From assembly GCA_002104905.1 (NCBI GenBank), contig MCFE01000334.1:1-64000 (forward strand): 64,000 nucleotides of DNA, written 5' to 3'. Of the stretch, positions 42,804-55,184 are shown piece by piece; position 1 is the first letter of the stretch; the number at the start of each line of letters is the position of its first letter. The stretch comes from Basidiobolus meristosporus CBS 931.73 (lineage: Eukaryota > Basidiobolomycota > Basidiobolomycetes > Basidiobolales > Basidiobolaceae). The translations under genes were made by a program, and so were the position numbers. The notes beneath the pieces were generated by a model that worked only from the letters and a program-made list of their open reading frames with translations, was not told where the DNA came from and searched no databases.

Positions 42804-43360
42804 TCCAAGACTCTTCCAACATTGAGAGCATATCACCTGCTTCTTTAGAAGGGAGTTCCCTTGCTATAGCCATATATCAAAGGCCTTTTTCCTGTAGCCG
42901 CATCTTCATTGCAACCCTTGATATATTTGGCAATTGAATCCATTCAACCTTTTGGGGCAGGAAAATCCCAGTAATATCAGTAGTAGACACTCCGGGGAGA
43001 GGCAGCTTGGGGCTTGTAACCTGTTGTGGATTCTTGGAGATACGGAAAGTGGCTGAGAGAGTCAGTAGAATGTGTGGGTTTCACTTGATGACTTGTTGAA
43101 TGCCGAGGGGTGGGATTTTTGTGTTGAAAAGGACTTGGCAAGACCCGCATGTACAATATGCATAGGATAGTGCTGACTATGTGTGAGCAAGGTTTGGGGG
43201 CTTTGGGATAACTTGAGAATTATGGTGTTCTGGGTACTTGACATTTGGTGAGAAGATGCCGAGCAAATCTCAACGGAGAATTTGCGCAGGAAATGGTAAA
43301 GCATGTAAGCTATGGTCCGAGTGACTGGGTCAATGGAGTAATTAGGCGTAGATACAAAAT
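42804..43360 (-). mobile_element. Second inverted Copia relic at the isochore edge, CpG-bearing
   Basis: On the - strand: a diverged LTR from about 43,360 to 43,022, PBS (43,021-43,009, GGTTACAAGCCCC), and the start of gag (VSTTDITGIFLPQKVEW, MKMRLQEKGL) down to about 42,830. This copy keeps CpG sites (for example GCCGAG, CAACGG, TTGCGC) where the AT-rich copies have CA or TG, so it is older in sequence or has escaped deamination. Confidence 0.7.
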
Positions 43361-43973
43361 CTGCACGCTTGTTGGGGCTTGATTTTCTGGATTTCTCATC
43401 CGAATCCTAAGCAAATGGATACATGATTTAGTAATCAGTCGACAAAACCCCCAACTGGCGATGTGAAAGATCGCCTCGAGTTGGGAACCGATGGGGAATT
43501 GGTGATACGTCCATGCCATGGATCTTCGGATCAACATGCTGTCCAACGACAGCGATATGGCAACCCAGCGGACCTTGGGTCCACATAGTCCACCTGACCT
43601 CCCAAATACAGCCCACTTCTCCTTCACGGTACGCGCAGTGGGGAAGTTGGCCAGGATCGCATCCCGCTGGTGGGGAAGCTTGGAAAAGGTCGTGGCTGGT
43701 CGTGGTGGAGTTCGGGGATGCCTACCCCTTCCACCCTCTTACTCGACCATCTACGCCAGAACGATTCCACCGGAACTGCCCCTTCTTGATTACCCAACAA
43801 GCCCATCTCCATATAAAGCCAGAGCGCCCACCCACCCACCAACTCCGGTGAGGCCCCGATCTCGCCCCCTCCCCCTCCAGTCAGCTCCGACGGGACCCAA
43901 CCCATATCCACACCCATTCCAGCTGCCCGGTATATCCGTACCGAGGCGGATCCACGGTGGATGAGGGGCCGGG
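43361..43973. other. GC-rich boundary region, possible promoter
   Basis: Base composition changes sharply to GC-rich near 43,430. Overlapping open frames occur in nearly all frames, as expected for GC-rich DNA, and none shows a domain. A TATA-like ATATAAAG at 43,811-43,818 is followed by a C-rich CCACCCACCCACC tract, a plausible core promoter and leader for a + strand gene starting near 43,961-43,974. Confidence 0.4.
43811..43818 (+). promoter_or_regulatory. TATA-box candidate
   Basis: ATATAAAG in otherwise GC-rich DNA, about 150-160 bases before ATG codons at 43,961 and 43,974. Confidence 0.35.
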
Positions 43974-44453
43974 ATGTCCCCTACGCGTCGCCGATCCTTC
44001 TCGTCTGGAAATGGGTTTCCTTGTGGGGAGGCAACGTGTCGGCCGATTCGAGCTCTCCTCCGGGTCTGGGACGCACCCACGGAAACCTGGTGGACGAGGC
44101 CGAAGGGGAAGGGGATTCGCGACGTTCGAATCATCCCCGGACTCCATGGAATTCCCAAAACCGGACCCGGTTGGGGGGGGCCACGCCGTGGGTCATTTCT
44201 CCCGGATGATTCCACCAGCGCCATGGATGCCACGCGTTCCAGGAATGGCGGGAATGGGGGGATCCAGAACTTCCACAACTTCCTTCGAAAGAAGACCAGG
44301 GATCGCATCTCCCTCGCATCCCTGTCCCACCGCTCGCGGAGAGATCTTTTCTCAACGGGATCACCGCCCGGAGATCGGGGTGTTCGTCGCGCAAGTGTGC
44401 GCACACCCACGTCCGCCCAAGAGTCGTGGTGGAAAATGGGGAGGGGGGAATAG
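43974..44453 (+). CDS. Candidate gene of unknown function in GC-rich DNA
   Basis: An ATG at 43,974 opens 159 codons (MSPTRRRSFSSGNGFP ... NFLRKKTRDRISLASL). It is basic and Ser/Arg-rich with no known domain. Competing frames overlap it: 43,957-44,487 on the + strand and 43,790-44,410 on the - strand are equally long. The TATA-like site upstream and the convergent Skt5-like gene ending at 44,657 make a + strand gene plausible, but the true frame and possible introns are undecided. Confidence 0.25.
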   Translation: MSPTRRRSFSSGNGFPCGEATCRPIRALLRVWDAPTETWWTRPKGKGIRDVRIIPGLHGIPKTGPGWGGPRRGSFLPDDSTSAMDATRSRNGGNGGIQNFHNFLRKKTRDRISLASLSHRSRRDLFSTGSPPGDRGVRRASVRTPTSAQESWWKMGRGE

Positions 44454-44656
44454 GCGGTGGTTTGAGATTGAATACAAGTGCTCGTGATGCGATTTATTGG
44501 GTGAAAAAGATACCGTTCAAAAAGTCAAGGAACCTCGGCTATATATTTATATATTTAACATAGGATTGCAGGTAATGCTACAGTTGGGATGGTGAGGTGG
44601 TTACCCGGTGGAACGACTGGCTCGTTCCCCGGGATGTGGATGCGCCCCCTTCGGCA

Positions 44657-46883
44657 TCAAGAGATGATACAGTCGCTGCGTTCCCGCTTCTGCTTCCGCT
44701 TAAGTGTTTCGAATTCCCCTTTCGTGGGCGCGTTGGTAGAGCCACCCTCCAATCTCCGTTGGGCTTCTAGACTACCATGGGCGGCCGCTTTGACGTACCA
44801 TTCGTTGGCAAGTTGGGGGTCGGCGGGAACTCCCACGCCGATCTCGTAATAGTATCCCATGGCAAATTCGGCCTTGGGTAAGCCCTTGGAGGTGGCTTGG
44901 AAACACCAGCTGTAAGCAAGGTCGTCGTTCTGCTCCAGGATCCCTTCCGCACCGCTTGCATACCATCCACTCAGCCCCATTTGGCATTCGGGGTCTCCTT
45001 TCTCTGCCCCTTCTCGATAGTAGGTGATGGATTTACTTGGGTCTGAGGGGAACCCAAGCTCGTTAAACTCGTAGCAAGCGCCAAGTCGATGGAGGGCAGG
45101 GCTGTATCCCAAGTCGGCGGCTTTGCGGATGTTCTCTTGGGCCATGTCCAGGTCGAAGTGAAGGGAGCTTACGTCGACCAACTTGTAATCCCCAGCAAGG
45201 ATCAGGCCGTACAAATAGGCACCATCCGGGCATTCGCGATCAGCCTCCTTGGCCGCACGCGCCAAATAAAGCATGGCTTGGTTCAGGTTTTGCTTCAGCT
45301 TCATCTCCCCGTGTAGGTAGGCGAGACCTAGTCGATAGTTCGCCGATACACTTCCACCACTCGCTGCTTTCAGGTAGAACTGTACCGCCTTGCTGTACCC
45401 CTTCTTCTTTTCGCAGAAGTAGCCCACTTTGAAGGTGGATTTGATGAACCCGAGCTTGGAGGAACTCTTGTAGAGTGCAAGCGCTTTGTCCAGATTTTGA
45501 GGGAATCCGTACATCCCGTTCTCCAACCAGGTCGCGTAAATGTACATGGCTTCGGGCTGACCGGATTTCTGTAACCTCTTGATCCAGAAGATCGCCTCGT
45601 CCAGTAACTTTTTAAGCGAAGGGTTTCCGTCTTTACCGTTGGGATCCCCGAATGTCGTGGAAGAGAAGATCAAATACTTGGCGAATTCCAATTGAATCCT
45701 CGGGTCGTTGGTTTTTTTGGCCGTTTCACGGTACATCCCCAGGGCCGACTCTTCATTGACCAGGGTTAGTGAGGCCCGATGGTTTGTGACCCGTTTCAGC
45801 CCGTCTCCGGGGCCTGGAAGCTGTAGTAGAGTCGCACAACTGTTTCGATTCGCTCTACCTGGACTCAGGTCCCTTGGACGAAGCTCAACAATCGAGGTTG
45901 GTCTTAGGGATGACTGGTCGGAATTAACTGTAGAGGCGCGCAGGGAATCACATTCATCAGAGGAGTACGAGTCCAACGAGTCAATCGAACGGCGCTTAGC
46001 CACTGGTAAATTATTTACAGAAGAATCTGAATGGCTGTAGCGATAGTTAGCGTTAGAATGCGACGTTTGGGAAGATTCGCCGTTGCTATACGAAGCATCC
46101 GAATTGTATCCTCGATTTGTGGGATTATCTAGGTGGGTATCAGAGTGTCCATGATGCGTATATGGACTGAGGTTGTTGCTTTTAGGTATGGACTCGGTAC
46201 TGGACGACATCCCCGACACTTGGAGCTTATTTTTCAGATCTTTCTCTATGTCCTCGCTAGAACTACACGAAAGGGACCCGTAGGTAGAATCTCGAACTCC
46301 TGTGTGACCGCTTGCTTGGCCCTCATACCTCGATATCGGAGAGCTTGGCAAATCAGAAAGTGGAGTTGACGCGGATGAGGTTAGGCTGTCAGGAGAAAGT
46401 GTCGATGGGCTGGTTGAGTGAGGAATGTGTAGTCGTGGGGGTGGGTATACCGCCCCGGGGGCGGTTCGTGGAGGCGGGTAGGCAGGTCTTGCTAAAAAAG
46501 TGAAGCAGAAGGTGAGATGGAGGAAGCCATATCATGATAGTGTAGGTAAAACTACCTGTAGGTGATACGGAGTGGGGATTTACAGGCGCAAGGTTGGGGG
46601 GAAGTCCATAACTGTAGTAGAGCTGTGGGTACCCTTGTGGACGAGGAGGATATGTAGGGCTGCCTGGCTGCTGTGTGGGAGAATATGGAGATTTGCCATG
46701 AAGAGGTCTTGGGCCCATAGGAGGGCTTGAATGGTGTGAGTTAGTGGGGAGCTCGTGAGATTCTGTACTGGACTTTGGTTCGTTTAGGTGGCCTTTCAAG
46801 GGATATGGTCTTGGGCCCAGTGGTTTTTTGGATTTGTCGACCGCTTGGTCGTTTGCTGAGTGCATATTCTCGGACGATAACAT
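44657..46883 (-). CDS. Skt5/Chs4-like chitin synthase activator with SEL1 repeats and CaaX end
   Basis: Two exons, 46,883-46,556 and 46,491-44,657, joined across a 64-bp intron (GTAGTT...TTTTAG), give about 720 residues. The start ATG reads MLSSENMHSAND. The first half is Pro/Ser-rich and disordered (PRPQGYPQLYYSYG). From about residue 375 to 690 there are seven or so SEL1/TPR-like repeats (for example SGQPEAMYIYATWLENG, AEFAMGYYYEIGVGVPADP). The C-terminus is CIIS, a CaaX box for farnesylation. In yeast, Skt5/Chs4 is prenylated and recruits chitin synthase III to the neck or septum; the repeat order plus CaaX supports that role here. Composition is GC-rich and intact, a host gene close to the repeat border. 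Confidence 0.85.
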
Positions 46884-48088
46884 CTTCAACGTCAATCAAG
46901 CACTAGGTGATAATCAAGTAGTCGTCCGTGGAGAAAGACAAGGTGGAGCTTGCGGTAGTGCTTAAGGGAATATTACGAATGTTTGCAGCGGTTATAGTTT
47001 ATGTTTATATGCTTGCGACCAGTGCTGCAATGAGGGGATATGCCTTTCTTTAAAGAGCTCCGAAATGAACGAGGCTGAGTCCTGAAAGACTAGATTAGGT
47101 CTTACCTTCCATATATGGTTTGAAGAGAAATTTTAATTCCAATTAAGATGTCAGATTTGATTGGCAGCACAGCCCACTTCCACTGATATACAATCACAGG
47201 CAGGAAGCCAATGAGCGATGATTTGTAGAGGAGCAAAAAACTCAATAATAGTAACATTAAAGTGTATTAATTCTTCCTAGCAAGGATAGAACGCGCTCGA
47301 TCTACCGTCTCACCCAGAAAAACCATCCAGCGGGCTAGTTAACAAGGGATCAGGGGATGATGCCAAGCGCAATAGACGGGCTGGTTCTAATCGTTTATCT
47401 CGGCATCGAAGTGATGTAGTGCGACTTCGGCAGCCTTTACTTGATCTTAATAAGTTTAGCTGCTGTGTAACGGAACCGTCCTATTGCGTCAAGATCAAGG
47501 ACCGTGGATGCTCAGAAAAACAGTGAGCTCTCATTAAAACGAAGCACGTCATTCCAGCTGCATATATTACTTGGAATGAACAGTCAGTAGATTACGAAAA
47601 TCGTGATTGTTGTGGCTGGTTTGCATCAGGGTCATGTTTACTTCATCGCACAGGTTGTTTTCCGCTCGGGCTCTAAATAGATTCCTTGGCGTTCACTGGC
47701 TACCAATTCTCGCCGCACGTGATACTCATTGGGGATCATCCCCGAAGTGTACACGTATCCTAGGGTCAGCAGCTACTCAACAACCAGCAGGAGAACACCA
47801 GATACCACACAGTTACAAATGCCACCACCGTCTGTGGAGGGCTCCAGGGAGCCATCGGCCTGAACACACACTTGTCAAGCTTTCCACACCCCGGGCATTT
47901 GGGCTACTTGGCTAATCGACCAGATGGATAATTCGCCTCCAGCGTATGTCATACCCTCGCATCGCTACGCTTGCATATGTTAGATGAGCGCAGATTGGGT
48001 TGAACAATGGTTGATGTGCGGCACTCATACGATCCTGGCTGGTGTTCACGATACTCCTCGGTCAGAGGAGATCCGAAAACGAAGCAAT
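46884..48088. other. Intergenic region, no gene seen
   Basis: Upstream of the Skt5-like gene and downstream of the cupin gene. One frame at 47,607-47,915 lacks any recognisable feature. No repeats of the families seen elsewhere. Confidence 0.5.
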
Positions 48089-48627
48089 TTATTGGTTGAT
48101 CTGATCAATGTCATTCATATTTACATAGTTCCGTTGATTTTCAAAGCAAAACAGTCGCTTCTTGATATCTGGGTAATCAACAACATCGGCATTTAATCTG
48201 GTTCCGGACACGAGATACACGAGATCCTCGTCAAACGGATTCGTCAGGGTATGTGGCGCACTGGTTTGTGAAAATCCCATAAAGTCGCCTAATGGTGGAG
48301 TTAGGAGATTACCGCCGGGTGTCATGGTAGAGGTATCTTACCTGGCCCAACTTCGCTCACTTGCGAGCCGATTCGTGCTCTCCCTCTCCCAGATATGACG
48401 AAGAGGAACTCTTCAACCATATGATGAGTATGGTATGTGGTAGATTCGTCGCCAGGCTTGAGTGTAACATGGTGAACGCCCAGGGTTGTCATTCCCACCA
48501 TATCGCCAAGTGATACGGTATGGCGAACGGCCTCCGAATTTAGCGGATGGACACGCTTCGTTTTCTCCAGCTGGGCTATCTCGGAGGCTTTTAGCAAGCA
48601 GGTGTGCTGCGCGGAACTCTCACTCAT
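48089..48627 (-). CDS. Small cupin-domain protein
   Basis: Exons 48,627-48,342 and 48,288-48,089 flank a 53-bp intron (GTAAGA...ATTAG) and give 161 residues. Cupin motif 1 is clear: YHTHHMVEEFLFVISGRGRAR, with the His-x-His and Glu metal ligands and the Gly after a six-residue strand. Motif 2 follows across the splice as GPGDFMGF, with a His in SAPHTLTNP. Such single-domain cupins bind a metal and include isomerases, oxidases and regulators; the substrate cannot be told. The splice restores the GPGDF motif exactly, which supports the intron. Start codon ATG at 48,627 leads MSESSAQHT. Confidence 0.8.
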
Positions 48628-49639
48628 GTTCGCTAATGTGCTAACGTCAGTTTGATCTGTGGGGACCCGATACCTTATATAGGCTGGTCTTGTGAACTAC
48701 GTACGTATTGTTTCAAGGATGACTTGGCGGAGCCATTAATCAGGTTACTTTCAAAAACGAGCGCATGTAACGCTTGGGTCAACTTTGAGGTAATTAGCGA
48801 TATCGGATTTGGCCCATACGGCACAAATCAGATGGGCATCTGAGGCAAAATACTATCGAGAATGTCCGCACCGCCTTCTCTCCTCGACCGAAATCCTGTA
48901 ATTCCTGTTGAGCCAGAAACACTCATATGACCCAGGAATGCCCCGAAATGTTGTAGGGACCTTTCCACACTCACCGCAATATCCAGCGGATGCTTGGCTG
49001 GATTACCTCATGCAGCCTGGCCCTCGTAGTTGACCGGCAGTTCGTTGACCGTCATCGTTACAGCTTTCTGATGAGTCAACCCGGTTGGGAATTTCAGCAC
49101 GCTTGTTGGGATGTGAATTTTCTAATGCAGAGTGGAGTTGCACTACTTGGTGATCCGAGCCTCAAAACCCCGACAGGCGGCAGTGGTGTCGAAACTTCTA
49201 CCTAAGCCGAAGACCGATGTACTCGGCTTTGGTGCTCCCCGATAGTACAATCTCCCCCATGGGCGCCAGCGGAGTCCCAAGGGTGCTCTTGTTGTGAGCA
49301 AATCCATGCTGGGATGAAGTCACCCTGGCATTGCTAATAGGCCCATAATGGCCTAGCTATTGCGTATATAGTTAATCAGCATTACATGGCACATTCTGTG
49401 ATTGCAATGGGCTCACTGGTGATCAGGGACCAGCCGATCATAGCCCTTATGCCTGATGAAACATCATACCTCGATTCCAGCCAATTTTGGAAAGTTTTGA
49501 TGTCGTGGATGTATGTCATCTCAATTTTGATACATTATTCCTTTAAAAAGACTTGTCCTGCCACACACTCCCGAATATTTTTGGGTATATTAGCGTCATG
49601 TCAACTCGTATGTAATTTGTATTGCATGCTCACTTTTAG
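48628..49639. other. Intergenic region before the Svf1-like gene
   Basis: No convincing gene. A frame at 49,386-49,652 with a hydrophobic stretch (MSWMYVISILIHYS) ends just upstream and could hold part of an upstream exon of the Svf1-like gene, but this is not supported by any motif. Confidence 0.4.
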
Positions 49640-50775
49640 CGAAGCCGTCTAACATTTCATCCCATGAAGCTATCTATCTGGCCTGCGATATAGCTGAAGA
49701 GAAAAACATACCTCTCGTCTCTCAGTTGGGCTGTACCGATCTGAAATGGACTCTGGCTGGAGGCTCCTCCACCGAGAGTGCCACTTTTTACATTAAACTG
49801 GATGACGGTGGCTTATTGTTCGTGCAATTGGCGCACTCCAACATCGGGTAAGTATTTCAACCGTAGCCAAACTTTATCACCAACTTACCGGTTTGTGCTA
49901 GTTTGAGTCCAACCGTTCAAACTACAGCACAGTACTTCAACGGGGAGGTCCACAAGTTTGAGACTGCTAATCGGTCGGCACGTACTTTCCAGGCCTCTTC
50001 GGACAAGGGATCTGTCTCGGTAGAGGGGATGACCATCGTCAACAACGAGGAAGACTCCAGACTGGATGTGTTGATCACGTTTGACACCCTGGAGATCAAG
50101 TTCAACTTCTCTATCGTCGACTGTGGTTTCCAGATCGGGGAGGGGAAGACGTATTTTGGTGAGTTGAGCCCGTCAAGCTTTATTTGTCACCAATCTTTCC
50201 CGAAGGGAACTGTGCGTGGAACCATAAAATACGACGACGAGACCCGCGATATCGTGGGTGAAGGCTACTACATCCATGCCGTGCTCAGTATGAAGCCACA
50301 CGAAGTAGCCACTAAATGCAACCTGATCACTCTACAAAGTGGAGATAACGCTCTAAGTTTGCTTCACTTCGATACGCCCGAAAGTTTCGATTTCATCCCG
50401 GTTACTCAAGCATCCCTCATCCTGAACAGAAAGCTGGTGGCAGTCACGGTTAAAAACACCGCTCAGTTCATTTCCACCAGCACCGATCCTGAGAATGGCT
50501 ATGAGGTTCCCTCCGAAGTGCACTATACCATGGATGGGGACACTCTGGATGGAAGACCCTTCCACTGTGAAGCCACCATCAAATTAACAAGCCTGCTGAT
50601 GAAGGTGGATGTACTAAGCGAGCTCCCATACATTCTCCGAAAGATCATCCAGTACTTTTTCACCAAGCCCTACATTTACCAGTTCTTCGACGATGCCGAG
50701 GTGACAGCCACCATCGGCGATGAAGAGGTCAGCTTCGGTGGAAAGGCCTTCTTCGAATGCTCGTTCTTGAACTGA
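49640..50775 (+). CDS. Svf1-like protein, 5' end not resolved
   Basis: Exon 49,640-49,847, a 54-bp intron (GTAAGT...TGCTAG, 49,848-49,901) and exon 49,902-50,775. Across the splice the reading is DLKWTLAGGSSTESATFYI, then QLAHSNIG-LSPTVQTTAQYFNG, a pattern I associate with the N-terminal lipocalin-like domain of Svf1. The C-terminal domain shows GEGYYIHAVLSMKPHEVATK and ends with VDVLSELPYILRK, FTKPYIYQFF. In yeast, Svf1 is needed for survival under oxidative stress and for sphingolipid handling. No ATG lies in frame upstream; a 3' splice site CTTTTAG at 49,633-49,639 suggests a missing first exon. Confidence 0.7.
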
Positions 50776-53700
50776 CCGGTTATCTGGTGGAATAGCCATG
50801 GCCTCGCTTCCTGAGTCACCCTTTCGCTCGGAGCCGCTTGCTCCCAGACGATCCACTAGCAAATCATCTGTGCATCACACGGCTGTTGATACATTCCATC
50901 TCCACTTTCCTTAGATGCTGTAAACTAGAGATACTTCGTTTGTATTCGTAAGTGAACATGCCTATTATGTGTATTTATTGGCAAGTGGCAATAAACGAAG
51001 TTCGAGCAACCTTGCCATTCATTACACATCGGCTGGGTGGAGACCTTCTGGAGTGCGTACCACAGTGGCCCGACCTGGCGTCAGTTGATCACCCAAACGA
51101 GGTGCCGGATCTAGCCCGCAGGCACCGCGATCAGCGGCTCCCAAAAAGGTGTGGTCTGGGTGTCTTCACTTCACCGCATCCACCCTGCTTAGCTGGGCAA
51201 GCAAGTCGCAAACAAATTCAAACTTTCTTCAAGCTCGGGCATTTCTGTTGGATGGACCCTCGGTGGTTTCGCCGCCCTCTCTTCTCCCAAATGGGGAAAC
51301 CGTCAAGGCGGGCACTGTACGACTGCTCTCCGGGTGTTGTTGCGTAGCGCATGGGAGGTGGCGATTGGGACCATGATGGATTTACTGTTGACAGTGGAGA
51401 GCCAATCACCAGTGTTTTGGATAATGGTTAGCGGGCCTGAATTGACACATGAATGTATATAGTCGGGCCTGTTGTGGTGCTTTGGGGAAAGCAGTGAGCC
51501 CATGGGAAGGTCAGCTTGCACAGGAGTGGTGCCTGTATGGAATCAGCTGAAATATTTCTTGGCCAATGTATGAAGTGTTGATGCCAAAAATCAGAAATCT
51601 CATGGCACCAAGGGGTGTTGGACAAAGTACTGGCCTAGTGCAATGGGGTCAACACACACACCAGTCCCTCTGTAGCATTCCCTACACTTTCAACATATGG
51701 AATGGATTACTTCCAATTGCCTAGTGTTATCTGTCCCTATTCCATGGCCGGGGTACAGGATTTCCCTGGCCAGAAAGCCCTTGCCCCCAACTCTCCAAGT
51801 GGGCCATTCCCACAAACTAGTTCAGCTTGGAGTTTGGATGGATCAGACCCAGTGGAAACTGGGACTAAAGGATTACCAGCCCAGATGGAAGAGGATGATA
51901 GGCCTATAGTAGTGGCAGAAGCGGCTGCCTGGTGGTAGGCTCCTAATTCCCTAGGGAGGTATGATGCCATCATGCAGCGCAGGTTGGGCTGATGAGCAGT
52001 CTGCTGAACACAGGCTAATTATGGTAAGCTCGACAGGTATCTTCCCGCACCAGAGGAGCGTGTTGACGGGATACAATGCTACGTTTTAGATCATCATCTC
52101 GTACCCATTTGGTGGGGGGGGGGCGTATGCGAATCCGAGCTTACCAGGTGGCCTCAGATTCCGACGGAAGTCGTGACCATTGGGCAATGGCAGTGGCAAC
52201 ACAGTCTTCAAGGCCCATGGAAAACATGGACAGGCGTCGGCTACAGGATCAATTTAGATATTAGCCTCCAGTTCATACGCTTCGTCCAACAGCCAGCCTG
52301 TGAAGTGGGGGTGGAAATAGTCAGGAGCTGGGTAAGACATGTCTTATTGTCTCATTCATGGCCAGTGGATAGGTATGCTGGGGAATTCGCCAACCGCTCG
52401 CCGAGAACACGTATTAGTCGCCATGAGGGCATCCGAATGAGTTGTTGCCCACACCAGATTGAGGATAGCACTTTACTACATGCCAGACTATGATTCAACA
52501 TTATGACCAGTTTTGAATCTTGCCGGCCCAGAGAACATTGGTGCATCCATCACATGAAAATCAAGCGGCTCTAATCCCGTTTAAACGCATCATCCTGCAA
52601 GCAGATCCTGCTACGGCCTATTTTGGTCACGACCAACAGGATACGCTTACTAAATACAGAGATATGAAGACTAATAAAGGTACTGCCATATCTCCCCCTT
52701 AATATACGATTCACTCGTTGGCAAACCCGCGGATTTAAGGGGAGCCCTTCCTAATAAGTCAGCGGAGCATAGGCTCGAGCAACATTGCTAGATACAGTGA
52801 GCGCTGTCTTCGATGGGGAATGGCTGATTCATGTTTGTTGCATAAGATCCAAGACACTTCGAGTGGTCATGACGTGATGGCATCAGGATCTCCCCTTAGA
52901 ATGCGGCCGGGTGCTTCATTGGCTGGGGCGATGCGAAACGGTGGCCGGGGTGGCCGCCCCGATTTCTACACTACGCAGTCCATAGAGATGTACATCCGTT
53001 TGCCAACTAATGGCTTCATGTGTAATAAATCAAAATCACATCAACACCGGTTTCATCAACCGGGTGGATAGATGTTCATAAAGCAGTCTACTCAGGCAGG
53101 ATCATAGCCAATATCAGGCTTGAGTAATGGTATGTCACGACCAGTGCCATGAATGGTCTCAGAGTAACACAGCTATGCCAAGATGAGCCATTGAGGCTGC
53201 AGTCATATTATAGATCAACCAGGTCAGAGAAATCCCAAAATATGGTTCCTTAGACAGTTGATGGAAGTGGTGATGGGAGGAGCAAGGCGAAGGATCAACA
53301 ATCGGTCCGTCCTCAAGGCGAGCCACTTTGGGACTCGGACTGGTGCTACCCGAGGCATTCCATGTGGGTTTTGGTGGGTGGGCGGCGGGGCTGCCACCCA
53401 CTACCCGGAGTGCTGGCCGCCGGACGGGGCTGCCTGAAGCCAAATAACAAACACTTGGATCGCAACCCATCGCATTCTGGACTCGGGATTAGCTTCTTGC
53501 AAAACGATCAGTAATCTGCCTTTACGTGGAACCAGCTGGAACTACGTCAAATCCGCTGACCCTCACGGCGAGATCGAACATGATTAAAACGAAGGAAGTT
53601 CCGAAACAAGTGCGCGCAATCTAATTAAATGAAAGAGCTCAAGGCAATCAGCAACCTGCTTCCGGCTGTACCTCAAAAATCTAACAAATGATCTAATCTG

Positions 53701-55184
53701 AGCGGAATCATGATCCAAACGTCTGTTACTTGGGTAGGCGGTGCCGTATCTGTGACATCGTCGGTGGACTTGATTTGGCGGGTTGGTGGATGTGTAGTGG
53801 AGTTGTAGCAAATGTGATTCACCATTGTGCTTGGCAATTGGATGACGCCAGAGGATGGCCATCGTGAGGGAGAGGTGCCTCACAGGTATCCGGGCTAATC
53901 AAGTATCTGGGACGTTGGTACCTGCCTAGTTGGAACGGCGATAGGGGTTGCAGCCTGTTCGGGAGATGCCCGAAGGCTTGCTCTGGAGAATGCACCCCCA
54001 GGCTGCTGCTGGCACCTAGCGCACCGCAACGGATGCAAGGCGTGGATGTGGTGAGTGTGTGCTGGGAAATGCTGCTTGGCCATCGAAATATTCTCATCGA
54101 GCTAGACAAGCAGAATGCCACCATGAGACCCATCCAATGGCTCCATTGAGTGGGCAAGCGGCGATTCGCCAGTTGGCGATCATTACGTAACTGGGAGCTG
54201 CCGGTTACTAAATGTTGATGATCGTGTATTGCTCATCGCTGAATGGGCATATTCACACCAAAATCGTCCTGAGCCTTCGACTGGAACAGTAATTAATTAT
54301 CGTTCGGGTGACCATTTTGCTTGATCCATCCACTGCCACCGTGAACCACCCGCATGAGTGATCTTCAATGCTGGTGAGGTGGAATCAAATTGGGCAATCG
54401 AGCATATGCCGTGCGACGGGACTGTAACCTCGTCCCAAGCCTTCTGGGGAGCCACTGCTCCATGGAGAATGTCAGCTGCTTCCTGCAAGCTGCCGTCCAC
54501 TATGCGGGAGCCTGGCCCAGTTACAGCACTGATCACCTCCCTCGCGCGAGAAGGCCTCTGGGGAGCCACTGCTCCATGGAGAATGTCAGCTGCTTCCTGC
54601 AAGCTGCCGTCCACTATGCGGGAGCCTGGCCCAGTTACAGCACTGATCACCTCCCTCGCGCGAGAAGGCCTCAAGCCCCAGCGCTTGGCAGGTGTCTCAC
54701 TCAGCCGAGTGGGTGCAAGACCGATTGGTACCAAGCGCCCAACCTGAGCATACAAGGATCCTCCCGAATCGGTTGTGTGGTTAGGGGGCACCTCAGCGAG
54801 TGAGACACGGGCTGATGAACGGGCTGCTGTCAGCATGACTGGCCGCCGGCCACAAGGCAAGTCCTGGGTGAGCTAACATATGGGGTGGTTTATTTCATAC
54901 AGTAAGGTTTTTGGGGGAGACGAATCTTCTGAAGCCACGATCTCGCGGTATGAGCTAGCATACGGATAATAAAATAGGGGGAATTTCTGGCAAGGAAACA
55001 CAATAAAATATGTATATATCTACAAAATTACTTCGACGGCACGTTACACGGTTTACAGTTCACAAAACTCTGATTAACCAAATTAGTGTCATATGATGGT
55101 GATCGAAAACGTTTTTGGCCCAAGGCGGTTGATTTAGATCCAGAAATCAGGTTATTTCGGATGCTGTGCCGACTACGCGTGCAT
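50776..55184. other. Long intergenic region without recognised genes
   Basis: 4.4 kb of mixed composition. Open frames up to 187 codons occur (for example 54,860-54,297 on the - strand) but carry no domain and overlap others. A G-run (nine or ten G) lies near 52,114-52,123. A perfect 114-bp duplication is at 54,445-54,672. No match to the transposon families of the AT-rich part was seen. Confidence 0.45.
54445..54672. repeat. Perfect 114-bp tandem duplication
   Basis: Two copies beginning TGGGGAGCCACTGCTCCATGG and ending CGAGAAGGCCTC, offset by exactly 114 bases with no difference seen. 114 is a multiple of three, so open frames on either strand are extended rather than broken. Confidence 0.9.

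Noticed and set aside
44657-46351. Skt5-like gene starting at the internal Met near 46,351
   Set aside because: The upstream exon with a 64-bp intron restores a continuous Pro/Ser-rich N-terminus in frame, so the ATG at 46,883 is preferred.
50776-55184. Several open frames as genes (for example 52,173-52,493 and 53,159-53,470)
   Set aside because: No domain, no consistent codon pattern, overlapping frames and no splice structure that extends them.
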